DNA of 5,068 nt from Chloroflexota bacterium. GTDB taxonomy: Bacteria; Chloroflexota; Limnocylindria; Limnocylindrales; CSP1-4. The notes under the pieces were generated by a model that was not told the DNA's origin, did no database searches, and worked only from the letters and a program-made list of their open reading frames with translations. The stretch lies in the NCBI GenBank assembly GCA_013695505.1, contig JACDAH010000309.1, positions 1-5,068 on the forward strand, written 5' to 3'. Shown here in pieces: positions 1-5,068 of the stretch. The position numbers and the translations under genes were made by a program. Every line of letters begins with the position of its first letter. Within the stretch, counting starts at the first letter, position 1.

Positions 1-203
1 TTGCCGGCGCCGTTCTCGCCGAGCAGTGCGTGGACCTCGCCGTGGCGGAGCTCGAAGTCGACGTGATCGTTGGCGAGCACACCGGGAAAAGCCTTGACGA
101 TCCCGGTCGCCTGGACGGCCAGCGACCGCTCGGGATCGGGCGAGGGCTCGTCGTCGAGCGAGGGCTCGACGGCGAGCCAGGGCTCGGGTTGCGGCTCGGT
201 CAT
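1..203 (-). CDS. ABC importer ATP-binding subunit, RbsA/NupO type (N-terminal fragment)
   Basis: Partial gene: it starts at ATG (201-203) and runs off the left edge after 67 complete codons. Residues 29-60 read as the classic opening of sugar/nucleoside-type ABC ATPases ([13 protein letters not shown], then [14 protein letters not shown]). The last bases begin the Walker A lysine. Proteins of this type usually have about 500 residues and two nucleotide-binding domains, and they energise import from the cytoplasmic side of the membrane. The second domain and the ABC signature lie outside the window. An AGGA Shine-Dalgarno (212-215) lies 8 nt before the start. The gene follows the BMP binding-protein gene on the same strand after 62 nt, as in nup-type nucleoside importers, so it probably serves that lipoprotein. 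Odd: about 28 residues of acidic, Pro-rich sequence precede the ATPase fold, where many relatives have only a few. The family is clear; the substrate is inferred from the neighbour. Confidence 0.93.
   Translation of the reverse strand, partial: MTEPQPEPWLAVEPSLDDEPSPDPERSLAVQATGIVKAFPGVLANDHVDFELRHGEVHALLGENGAG
114..185 (-). repeat. Four-unit 18-bp tandem repeat encoding a 6-residue repeat
   Basis: Within the ATPase N-terminus, residues 7-30 divide into four in-frame hexads: [18 protein letters not shown] and ERSLAV. At DNA level on the plus strand, 140-157 and 158-175 share their first 11 bases (gcgagggctcg), and 176-193 is a third, more diverged 18-nt unit. A fourth at 122-139 matches in about two thirds of positions. 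The repeat codes for an acidic, proline-rich extension ahead of the nucleotide-binding fold and looks like a small replication-slippage expansion. No function can be read from it. Confidence 0.7.
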
Positions 204-222
204 CGGCGACGTCCTGGATTCG

Positions 223-256
223 CCGAGGCCCGCGGGTTCAAAGCCGCGGGCCTCGG
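223..256 (-). promoter_or_regulatory. Intercistronic stem-loop between binding-protein and ATPase genes
   Basis: A perfect 13-bp inverted repeat: ccgaggcccgcgg at 223-235 pairs with ccgcgggcctcgg at 244-256 around an 8-nt loop (gttcaaag). On the minus-strand transcript it begins 9 nt after the BMP stop codon and ends 7 nt before the AGGA ribosome-binding sequence of the ATPase gene. No run of T follows on either strand, so it is not a canonical intrinsic terminator. By analogy with intercistronic stem-loops after other binding-protein genes (for example malE), it may protect the upstream mRNA from 3' exonucleases or partly attenuate readthrough. Either would give more binding protein than ATPase. 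The structure is seen in the sequence; the role is inferred. Confidence 0.75.
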
Positions 257-265
257 TGGCGATGC

Positions 266-1534
266 CTAGCTGAGTGCCGGCAGGGGAACGGTGATGTTCT
301 CGTTCCACCAGTACATGCAGACCGAGCACTCCGAGCCCGGAGCGCCGGGCGGGAACTGGTCGAGATCCGGCTGCTTGAGCTTCTCGCCCGCCTTCAGGAG
401 CTCCTTGGCGGTGTTGTCCTTGATGGGACCGGCGAAGACGTCGAAGCGGCCCATCGTGCCGCCAAGCATCTTGGCGAGGTTGTCCTTCACCGCCTGGACG
501 TCGGCCGGCGGCAGATCCGCGATGCCCTTCTGGGGCGTCTCGCCGTCCATGAAGCCGAACAGTCCCATGGCCTTCGAGTTGGCGTCGAAGTACTCGTAGC
601 CGGCGGTGTACTTCTTGTCCTTCACCTGCTGGCCGATCCGGGTGTACTCCGGCCCCCAGATCCAATACGGCGCGGTCAGGCAGGCGTCCCGGCCCGAGCA
701 CGACGACGGATGGTCGTAGGTGACCGCCCACTTGCCTTTTTCCTTGGCGACGTCGGCGACGGCCGGCGTGTCGGCGCCGGTGAAGACCACGTCGGCCCCG
801 GCATCGAACAGCGATGCGGCTCCGTCACGCTCCTTCTGCGGGTCGTGCCAGGTGTTGATGAAGCGGACGTCGATCTTGCATTCGGGGCAGGTGACGGCGA
901 CGCCGCGGGCGATGGCATTGCCGAGGCGGATCTCCTCCGGGATCGGGAAGGTCGCCATGTAGCCGATCTTCGGTATGCCGTCCTTCTTCGCCCGCGAGCC
1001 GGCCAGCATTCCGGCGAGGTACTTGAAGTCCTCGATCGCGCCGAAGAAGTTGCCGAAGTTTTTGCCGTTCGACTTGAAGCCCGTGAGATGGAGGAAGGTG
1101 GTGTCCGGGAACTCGCCGGCGACCGTCGCCATCGGGTCCATGTAGCCGAACGAGGTTCCGATGATGAAGTTGAACCCCTTTCGGGCAAGGCTCCGGAAGA
1201 CCTGCTCCGAGTCGGTCCCCTCGGGGACCAGCTCGACGTAGGCGACGTGGCTGTCGGCCAGGTGCTGGCAGAGGTACTGGAGGCCCTCGTAGTGGGCCTG
1301 GCTCCAGCCGCCATCGTCGTGCGGTCCGATCAGGACCATCGCGACATTGAACTTGCCGGAGACGACGTCGGGCACCTGGAGCTGGGCCGTTCCGCCGGCC
1401 GCCGCACCCGCCGCACAATCGTTGCCTGCGCCGCCGCTCGCGGCGCCACTCGCCTTCGGGGTCGAACTGCATGCTCCGACCACGATCGTGGCCGCTGCGA
1501 ACAGGGTCGCCAGCCGCAGCCGTGTGCTCGCCAT
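266..1534 (-). CDS. BMP family (PnrA/NupN-like) ABC transporter substrate-binding lipoprotein
   Basis: 422 residues, complete. It is the membrane-anchored extracytoplasmic receptor of an ABC importer; characterised BMP-family members bind purine nucleosides. Residues 1-21 form a lipoprotein signal peptide (Arg at 5 and 7, then a hydrophobic stretch) with lipobox VGAC, so Cys22 is the predicted lipidated N-terminus. A Gly/Ala/Ser-rich tether follows to about residue 50. The BMP domain starts near 61 and shows the family's [15 protein letters not shown] (71-85), GTSFGYMDP (126-134) and [11 protein letters not shown] (142-152). It continues with [16 protein letters not shown] (164-179), KIGYM (189-193), TWHDPQKE (228-235) and [12 protein letters not shown] (246-257). 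Near the end comes VFAGPIKDN (366-374). Length is slightly above the usual 330-400 because of the linker. Odd: six cysteines in three close pairs (216/219, 279/285, 403/406). The gene heads the operon with the ATPase. The ATG start is supported by the signal peptide and a strong Shine-Dalgarno. The exact substrate is unknown. Confidence 0.95.
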   Translation of the reverse strand: MASTRLRLATLFAAATIVVGACSSTPKASGAASGGAGNDCAAGAAAGGTAQLQVPDVVSGKFNVAMVLIGPHDDGGWSQAHYEGLQYLCQHLADSHVAYVELVPEGTDSEQVFRSLARKGFNFIIGTSFGYMDPMATVAGEFPDTTFLHLTGFKSNGKNFGNFFGAIEDFKYLAGMLAGSRAKKDGIPKIGYMATFPIPEEIRLGNAIARGVAVTCPECKIDVRFINTWHDPQKERDGAASLFDAGADVVFTGADTPAVADVAKEKGKWAVTYDHPSSCSGRDACLTAPYWIWGPEYTRIGQQVKDKKYTAGYEYFDANSKAMGLFGFMDGETPQKGIADLPPADVQAVKDNLAKMLGGTMGRFDVFAGPIKDNTAKELLKAGEKLKQPDLDQFPPGAPGSECSVCMYWWNENITVPLPALS

Positions 1535-1537
1535 GGA

Positions 1538-1547
1538 TCCTCCTCCT
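1538..1547 (-). promoter_or_regulatory. Strong Shine-Dalgarno of the BMP gene
   Basis: On the minus strand AGGAGGAGGA ends 3 nt before the ATG. The upstream register AGGAGG (1542-1547) gives a 7-nt spacing and the downstream one (1539-1544) gives 4 nt. It is the best ribosome-binding sequence in the window. It fixes the start at 1534 and suggests high expression, as expected for a binding protein. Confidence 0.85.
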
Positions 1548-1550
1548 CAG

Positions 1551-1569
1551 CCGCGGGCCAACCCCGCGG
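1551..1569 (-). promoter_or_regulatory. GC-only stem-loop directly upstream of the BMP Shine-Dalgarno
   Basis: ccgcggg (1551-1557) pairs with cccgcgg (1563-1569) around a 5-nt loop, giving 7 G-C pairs. On the minus-strand transcript the stem ends three nucleotides before the AGGAGGAGGA sequence, within a ribosome footprint. The same bases also form a 9-nt direct repeat, ccgcgggcc, at 1551-1559 and 1564-1572. This could be a leader structure influencing translation or mRNA stability, or a chance product of high G+C. Confidence 0.35.
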
Positions 1570-1590
1570 GCCGACGCGCTCGCGGGCGCA

Positions 1591-1617
1591 GCTCGCGCTT
1601 GACGTGATCGCGCGAGC
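1591..1617. promoter_or_regulatory. 8-bp inverted repeat in the BMP leader (possible operator or hairpin)
   Basis: gctcgcgc (1591-1598) is mirrored by gcgcgagc (1610-1617) around an 11-nt centre (ttgacgtgatc). The 27-bp layout would suit either a dimeric repressor site or an RNA stem in the leader of the transporter operon. No known regulator consensus was recognised. A neighbouring imperfect 7-bp inverted repeat with one bulged base lies at 1649-1655/1664-1671. GC-rich repeats of this length arise by chance at this composition. Confidence 0.3.
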
Positions 1618-1908
1618 CTCGATGGGGGCACGCGCGCGCTCGGGCGATCCGCGGGTCCCGGTTCCGCGCGGTCAGTCCGAAGGATAGCCGCCCCAGCGGG
1701 CCGCCGACGGGCGATCGCAACCTTCGTCGGGTGGCGATTCGGTGCCGAGCGTCACGATCTCCGCTCCGCCGCGGCACCGGCGGCGCGAAAGGTGCACCCG
1801 CGGCGCGCGACGCATGAGAAGGGCTTCGCCTTCGGATTGAGCGGCTGGAAGCTCGCGTTCCGGTGGAGCATCGGGCGCGGGCAGGGCGGTCGGCGAGAGT
1901 CCTTCCTG

Positions 1909-1914
1909 TACCAT
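1909..1914 (+). promoter_or_regulatory. Possible -10 element of a leaderless promoter for the M16 operon
   Basis: TACCAT fits the TANNNT consensus and is preceded by TG (1907-1908). It ends 8 nt before the ATG at 1923. That is the spacing seen when transcription starts at or next to the start codon, as in the leaderless genes common in Actinobacteria and Deinococcus. The absence of a Shine-Dalgarno before this ATG agrees with that reading. No -35 box is recognisable 16-18 bp further upstream. Confidence 0.35.
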
Positions 1915-1922
1915 CGGCCCCG

Positions 1923-3194
1923 ATGTTCGAACGTACCGCGCTGGCTGGAGGGCCGCGGGTGATCAGCGCCAGGCTTCCCGGCGCCCGTTCGGTCTCCATC
2001 GCGGCATACGTCCTCGCCGGCTCGCGCCTCGAGACGCCCGAGGAGGCCGGGGTCGCCCACTTCATGGAGCACCTCACGTTCAAGGGAACCAGGCGATTCC
2101 CCTCGACCCGGGCGATCTCCGAGGCGATCGAGGGGGTCGGCGGTTCGTTCAACGCGGCGACCGATCGCGAGTCGACCGTCTACTGGGTCCGCGTCCCGCG
2201 CCGCGAGTCGACCCGGGCGATGGACGTCCTCGGCGAGCTGATCGTCCGCCCCAACCTCGACGAGGCCGAGATCAAGGGCGAGCGGACGGTGATCATCGAA
2301 GAGATCCGCTCATATCTCGACGATCCCGCCGAATACGCCCAGACCCTGTTCCAGCAGGCGATGTTCGGCACCGGCTCGCTCGGTCGCGAGATCTGCGGCG
2401 ACGAGGACGGGATCCGGGCACTCCCCTCCGAGACGATCCGGGGCTTCTGGCGGGCGATGTACCGCCCGGCCAACACGGTGATCGCGGTGGCGGGTGATCT
2501 CGACCACAGCGAAGCCGTCGACCTTGCCGGCACGGCCTTCGGGACCGGCAACGGCGCCGTGCCGAGCTTTGCCGCGGCACCCGACCTGCCGGCCGGCGAG
2601 CGAGCCCTGCTCCGGGCCCGGCGCGACACGGCCCAGGCGCAGCTCATCGTCGGCGTGCCAGCGCTTCGTCGCGACCACCCCCACGCCTGGATCCTGGCCG
2701 TTCTCAATGCGGTCCTCGGCGACGGGATGTCGAGCCGTCTCTTCCTCTCGGTCCGGGAGGCCCAGGGCCTGGCCTACGACGTCTCGTCCGGGCTCGTCGA
2801 CTACGCCGATGCCGGCTCGCTCGAGGTCTCGGCCGGGGTCGATCCCGCCCGGCTCCCGGCCGCCCTTGATGCGGTCCTCGTCGAACTCGCCCGGCTCCGG
2901 GACGAGCCGGTTCCGGCCGACGAGCTCGCGAAGACCAAGGCGTACATCTCGGGCGGGCTCGAGCTGCGGATGGACGAGACTCGTCATCTCGCCTCGTGGA
3001 TCGGCGGCCAGGAGGCGCTCCACGACCGCGTCCTCGACCTCGACGAGGCGCTCGCGGCGGTGGCCGCCGTCGACGCGACCCAGATCCAGCGGCTGGCCGG
3101 CGAGCTGTTCCGCGACGAGGGACTGCGGCTCGCGGTCGTCGCCCCGGCGCGCCACCTGCGTGGTCTCGAACGGCGCCTCAAGCTGCCGGCATGA
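1923..3194 (+). CDS. M16B family zinc metalloprotease (processing-peptidase-like)
   Basis: 423 residues, the normal length for single-unit bacterial M16B proteases, which act as dimers enclosing a chamber and cut peptides or unfolded segments. Known bacterial relatives include B. subtilis YmxG/MlpA. The N-terminal half carries the inverted zinc motif HFMEH (46-50): His46 and His50 are zinc ligands and Glu49 is the catalytic base. The distal ligand is Glu127 in VIIEEIRSYLDDP, 77 residues after His50, with a second conserved Glu120 seven residues before it. The C-terminal half has GDGMSSRLF (266-274) and SVREAQGLAYDV (276-287), containing the Arg278/Tyr285 pair typical of active-chain partners. 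The protein therefore looks catalytically complete and could form a homodimer; no second M16 gene is adjacent. There is no signal peptide or membrane segment, so it is predicted to be cytoplasmic. An in-frame GTG at 1863 would add 20 unconserved residues. ATG 1923 is preferred because MFERTALAGGPRVIS matches the usual family N-terminus. Confidence 0.95.
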   Translation: MFERTALAGGPRVISARLPGARSVSIAAYVLAGSRLETPEEAGVAHFMEHLTFKGTRRFPSTRAISEAIEGVGGSFNAATDRESTVYWVRVPRRESTRAMDVLGELIVRPNLDEAEIKGERTVIIEEIRSYLDDPAEYAQTLFQQAMFGTGSLGREICGDEDGIRALPSETIRGFWRAMYRPANTVIAVAGDLDHSEAVDLAGTAFGTGNGAVPSFAAAPDLPAGERALLRARRDTAQAQLIVGVPALRRDHPHAWILAVLNAVLGDGMSSRLFLSVREAQGLAYDVSSGLVDYADAGSLEVSAGVDPARLPAALDAVLVELARLRDEPVPADELAKTKAYISGGLELRMDETRHLASWIGGQEALHDRVLDLDEALAAVAAVDATQIQRLAGELFRDEGLRLAVVAPARHLRGLERRLKLPA

Positions 3195-4228
3195 CCGTTC
3201 AACCAGCGACCCCGTCCATCCCGATGGTCCCGACCGACACAGGGCCCCCGCGCGACCCGGACCTGATCCTCGCCCGCGCCCATCTCCGCCTCGGCTCCCT
3301 CAGCCTCGCCCGGACCGAGCTCGAGACGCTCGCCGGCAGGGGCGCACTCGACGACGATGCGATCCGCGACCTCGCCGAGGCACGCTGGCGGACCGGCGAC
3401 GTCAGCGGAGCGGGCGAGGCGGCGACGGCTTGGCTCGAGGGCCACGCCGACGACGTTCTCGGCCTCGTCATCGCTGCCGAGGCCCAGGCGGCCCTCGGTC
3501 GTCCGGCCGAAGCGCGGCGACTCGCCGGGCGGGCGATGGAGCGAGCTGATGGGTCGCTCGATCCCGTGTTCGCGGGCATGCAACGGAGCGCGATCTGGCC
3601 GGTCGAATCGGTCCACGACGACGGCGGGGCCGGAGTTCTGTTCGACGACCTCCATCCGGGGCCCCACGCCGTCCGGCCCCTTGCCCCGAGCGGCCGCATG
3701 GGGCCCCACGCCGGCCGTCCCCACGATCCGCCGCACGCGGCGCAGGCACCGCATCCGCCGCTCGAGCCGGGCGTGCCGGACGTGTTCGGCGGCCCGAGCA
3801 TCTGGGGCGACGACGCGAATGGGCTGGACGCCGCTCTCGACGATTCGCTCGACCCGACGACGCTGTTCCATCGGGCCCGGGTCGCGCTCGACGCGGGTGA
3901 GGCGAGCGACGCCGCGACCGGACTGATCCTGGCCCTCCGTGCATTGCCGGGACTCGCCCCGGCCGTGCTCGACCTGCTCGCGGGCCGCGGCGAACCGATC
4001 CTCGCCCTCGTCCGCGGCGATGCCCAGCGGATCGTCGGCCGCGAGGTCGAGGCGATGCGCGACCACGCCACCGCGGCCGATGGCCTCCCAGCCGACGAGG
4101 ATCGCCCGGACGGCGCTCCCACGCCCATCACCATGCACGAGCCGGAACCCCCTGGGCCTTCCGCGGAACCCGACTCGAACCCCGATTCCGCACCGACCGC
4201 GACCCATCCCGACCAGGAGGAATCGTGA
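3191..4228 (+). CDS. Hypothetical protein with TPR-like helices and a His/Pro-rich middle
   Basis: 345 residues; I do not recognise the family. Residues 1-20 are Pro/Thr-rich. Residues 22-118 look like two to three TPR-like helical hairpins rich in Ala, Leu and Arg (DLILARAHLRLGSLSLARTEL, AALGRPAEARRLAGRAM). Residues about 140-205 are a low-complexity stretch with seven histidines (142, 155, 159, 173, 178, 182, 188) among many Pro and Gly. Residues 222-265 look like another helical hairpin (TLFHRARVALDAGEASDAATGLILALRAL). The last 45 are acidic and Pro-rich. There is no signal peptide or membrane helix, so it is probably a cytoplasmic scaffold or adaptor; that role is inferred from the helices only. 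The ATG overlaps the protease stop as ATGA and has no Shine-Dalgarno, so it should be translated by coupling. Its own stop overlaps the ndk start. Base usage resembles its neighbours. An operonic link to both flanking genes is strongly suggested, but no function is assigned. Confidence 0.85.
   Translation: MTVQPATPSIPMVPTDTGPPRDPDLILARAHLRLGSLSLARTELETLAGRGALDDDAIRDLAEARWRTGDVSGAGEAATAWLEGHADDVLGLVIAAEAQAALGRPAEARRLAGRAMERADGSLDPVFAGMQRSAIWPVESVHDDGGAGVLFDDLHPGPHAVRPLAPSGRMGPHAGRPHDPPHAAQAPHPPLEPGVPDVFGGPSIWGDDANGLDAALDDSLDPTTLFHRARVALDAGEASDAATGLILALRALPGLAPAVLDLLAGRGEPILALVRGDAQRIVGREVEAMRDHATAADGLPADEDRPDGAPTPITMHEPEPPGPSAEPDSNPDSAPTATHPDQEES
3658..3713 (+). repeat. In-frame 14-nt direct repeat, 42-nt period, in the His/Pro-rich segment
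   Basis: ggggccccacgccg occurs exactly at 3658-3671 and again at 3700-3713, a 42-nt period equal to 14 codons. Each copy contains the palindrome ggggcccc. In the protein this gives GPHAVRP (157-163) and GPHAGRP (171-177). The region looks like a partly decayed tandem duplication that enlarged the histidine-rich linker. Confidence 0.6.
4215..4220 (+). promoter_or_regulatory. Shine-Dalgarno deciding the GTG start of ndk
   Basis: AGGAGG lies 4 nt before GTG 4225 and inside the last codons of the upstream gene. Together with the conserved N-terminus beginning directly after it, this supports the GTG start and the 4-nt GTGA overlap. The next in-frame ATG is much further in and would remove the nucleotide-binding KPDG motif. 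Confidence 0.85.
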
Positions 4229-4686
4229 ACGAACGCACCCTCGTCCTGATCAAGCCGGACGGCGTCCAGCGCCTGTTGACCGGCCGGATCCTCGCCCGCT
4301 ACGAGGATCGCGGGCTGAAGCTTGTCGGCCTCAAGCTGATCCGCGTCGAGGCCGACCTCGCCGAGCGGCACTACGCAGTCCATCGCGAGAAGGCGTTCTT
4401 CCGGGGGCTCGTCGACTTCATCACGAGCGCGCCGCTGGTCGCGGCGGTCCTCGAGGGGCCGAACGCGATCGCTGTCGTCCGCGCGATGAACGGCGCGACC
4501 CGGCCGCACGAGGCGGCGCCCGGCTCGATCCGGGGCGACTTCGCGCTCGAGACGGCCCAGAACCTCGTCCACGCATCCGACAGCGCCGACAACGCCGCCG
4601 CGGAGATCGACCTCTGGTTCACCCCGGCCGAGCTCCTCGACTACGGGCGCGAGATCGATCGCTGGGTGCTCGCTCCCGAGGAGTAG
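4225..4686 (+). CDS. ndk: Nucleoside diphosphate kinase
   Basis: 153 residues, against about 135-155 for the family. The enzyme moves the gamma-phosphate from ATP to nucleoside diphosphates by a ping-pong reaction through a phosphohistidine, supplying (d)NTPs in the cytoplasm. The phosphorylated residue is His116 in NLVHASDS (113-120). Other family positions present are Lys10 in LIKPDGV, Tyr50 in HYAVH, Arg86, Thr92 in NGATRP, Arg103 in GSIRGDFA, and Asn113. The protein is therefore expected to be active. Translation starts at GTG with a strong AGGAGG and overlaps the stop of the preceding gene by 4 nt, so it is the third gene of the M16-hypothetical-ndk unit. It ends 16 nt from the stop of a converging gene. 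A promoter of its own inside the upstream gene cannot be excluded. The identification is secure. Confidence 0.98.
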   Translation: MNERTLVLIKPDGVQRLLTGRILARYEDRGLKLVGLKLIRVEADLAERHYAVHREKAFFRGLVDFITSAPLVAAVLEGPNAIAVVRAMNGATRPHEAAPGSIRGDFALETAQNLVHASDSADNAAAEIDLWFTPAELLDYGREIDRWVLAPEE

Positions 4687-4704
4687 AGGCGGGCCGGTGG
4701 CCTC
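4686..4704. other. Short convergent gap with a weak stem joining both stop codons
   Basis: Only 16 nt (4687-4702) separate the ndk stop from the stop of the converging minus-strand gene. gaggc (4686-4690) can pair with gcctc (4700-4704), using the last base of the ndk stop and bases of the opposing stop. The stem is 5 bp with a 9-nt loop and no T-run on either side, so it is weak as a bidirectional terminator. Transcripts probably run into the opposite gene. Confidence 0.25.
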
Positions 4705-5068
4705 AGCTGCCGGTCGGCGAGCGTGACTCGTCGTTGTTCGGTGAACGTGTCCCAGCGCCGCTCGGCGGCGGCGACCCGTCGGCCGGCTCGAAGCTGAGTC
4801 CTGGTGGCGGGTTCGAGTCGCCCGGACTCGCGTCAATCCGCCTTGACCCACGCGGTGAGGTTCCGGGCGCACTGCCGAGTCCCGGCCCGGATCGGCTTTC
4901 TGGGCCCGGCTCGCCGATCGCGGGCACCGCTCGGGCCGCCTCCGGCACGCCCAGTCCGCCGACGCTCACGGTCACGGCGAGACCGCCCAGGATCAGGATC
5001 GCGATCGACGCCAGCGGCATGCGGTTGCGCCGGAAGGCCGCGGGCAGGGCCCACAGGATGTCGAGCGA
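4703..5068 (-). CDS. Membrane protein of unknown function, C-terminal part with one TM segment and disordered tail
   Basis: 121 residues are visible, open to the right edge, ending at TGA (4703-4705). An internal ATG at 5018-5020 could be the start, but the frame stays open through all 16 upstream codons, so the gene probably begins outside the window. Visible residues 1-16 (ending AAFRRNR) look like an amphipathic, positively charged approach to the membrane. Residues about 17-41 (PLASIAILILGGLAVTVSVG) form one hydrophobic transmembrane helix. By the positive-inside rule the N-terminus would be cytoplasmic and the roughly 80-residue tail outside. The tail is rich in Ser, Pro and Gly, with no visible domain, and is likely disordered. 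Such a layout occurs in anti-sigma-like and other single-pass proteins, but nothing visible decides the family. It converges on ndk and is not part of that operon. Confidence 0.6.
   Translation of the reverse strand, partial: SLDILWALPAAFRRNRMPLASIAILILGGLAVTVSVGGLGVPEAARAVPAIGEPGPESRSGPGLGSAPGTSPRGSRRIDASPGDSNPPPGLSFEPADGSPPPSGAGTRSPNNDESRSPTGS

Larger units (their letters stand above)
1535..1922. other. Divergent intergenic region (388 bp) between the transporter and protease operons
   Basis: No believable gene was found here: open frames on both strands are Arg/Ala-rich shadows without ribosome-binding sites. It must hold two divergent promoters, but no clear -35/-10 pair is visible on either strand. 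The minus strand has an isolated TATCCT (1681-1686) that could be a -10 for the BMP gene. It would give a leader of roughly 140 nt, but no -35 lies at the right distance. The plus strand has TACCAT just before the protease start. The half nearest the BMP gene contains three GC-rich inverted repeats and a short CG alternation (1631-1639). No riboswitch family was recognised. Confidence 0.6.

Noticed and set aside
223..256. Calling the 13-bp inverted repeat an intrinsic terminator
   Set aside because: Neither flank has a T-run, and the next gene of the same operon begins only 20 nt after it, so full termination there would make little sense.
30..269. 79-codon plus-strand frame at the left edge
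   Set aside because: It is opposite the ATPase start. Its Gly/Arg/Leu-rich repeats come from the 18-bp tandem repeat and the intercistronic stem.
710..1687. 325-codon open frame on the plus strand opposite the BMP gene
   Set aside because: It is the complement of a clearly coding BMP gene. The composition is low complexity and there is no recognisable fold or ribosome-binding site.
1535..1690. Riboswitch (purine or other) in the leader of the nucleoside-type importer
   Set aside because: I looked for it because of the likely substrate, but found no recognisable conserved core, only generic GC-rich stems.
1863..1922. GTG start adding 20 residues to the M16 protease
   Set aside because: The added residues are Arg/Ala/Pro-rich and unlike M16 N-termini. 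The ATG at 1923 gives the standard family start and fits the -10-like spacing.
2310..3155. 281-codon open frame on the minus strand inside the M16 gene
   Set aside because: It is antisense to catalytic and structural motifs of the protease, and no signal for translation was seen.
3199..4872. 557-codon open frame on the minus strand opposite the TPR-like gene and ndk
   Set aside because: It lies antisense to ndk, whose identity is certain. Its product is Arg/Ser/Pro/Ala-rich with no domain, as expected for shadows in high-GC DNA.

Overview
This is a GC-rich bacterial window (by eye roughly 70% G+C, with G or C at most third codon positions). It contains no rRNA, tRNA, CRISPR array or insertion sequence that I can see. 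Gene content and protein style would suit a Chloroflexota lineage or another high-GC Gram-positive-like bacterium. They include a lipoprotein-type BMP solute-binding protein, a stand-alone M16B protease of the bacterial 'mitochondrial processing peptidase-like' type, and an ndk gene with a GTG start. The taxon is an inference from style, not a demonstrated placement.

Left part (1-1534, minus strand): the start of an ABC-import operon read right to left. The first gene encodes a BMP/PnrA-family substrate-binding lipoprotein (266-1534). The second encodes an RbsA/NupO-type ABC ATPase, of which only the first 67 residues are present, up to the Walker A motif at the window edge (1-203). A perfect 13-bp inverted repeat sits in the 62-nt gap between them. 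The order matches nucleoside-type BMP importers such as B. subtilis nupNOPQ, so permease genes are expected beyond position 1.

Middle (1535-1922): a 388-bp divergent intergenic region. It holds the leader of the BMP gene, with several GC-rich inverted repeats and a strong Shine-Dalgarno. On the other side is a possible leaderless-type -10 element for the rightward operon.

Right part (1923-4686, plus strand): three tightly coupled genes. They are an M16B zinc protease with all catalytic motifs, an unrecognised 345-residue protein with TPR-like helices around a His/Pro-rich middle, and nucleoside diphosphate kinase (ndk). Both junctions are 4-nt stop/start overlaps (ATGA and GTGA), so the three are almost certainly one translationally coupled unit.

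Right edge (4703-5068, minus strand): the 3' part of a gene converging on ndk. It encodes one transmembrane segment followed by a Ser/Pro/Gly-rich tail, with its N-terminal part outside the window. Most of the window is ordinary housekeeping and transport. The least explained items are the middle gene of the rightward operon, the intercistronic stem-loop, the 6-residue repeat at the ATPase N-terminus and the cysteine pairs of the binding protein.
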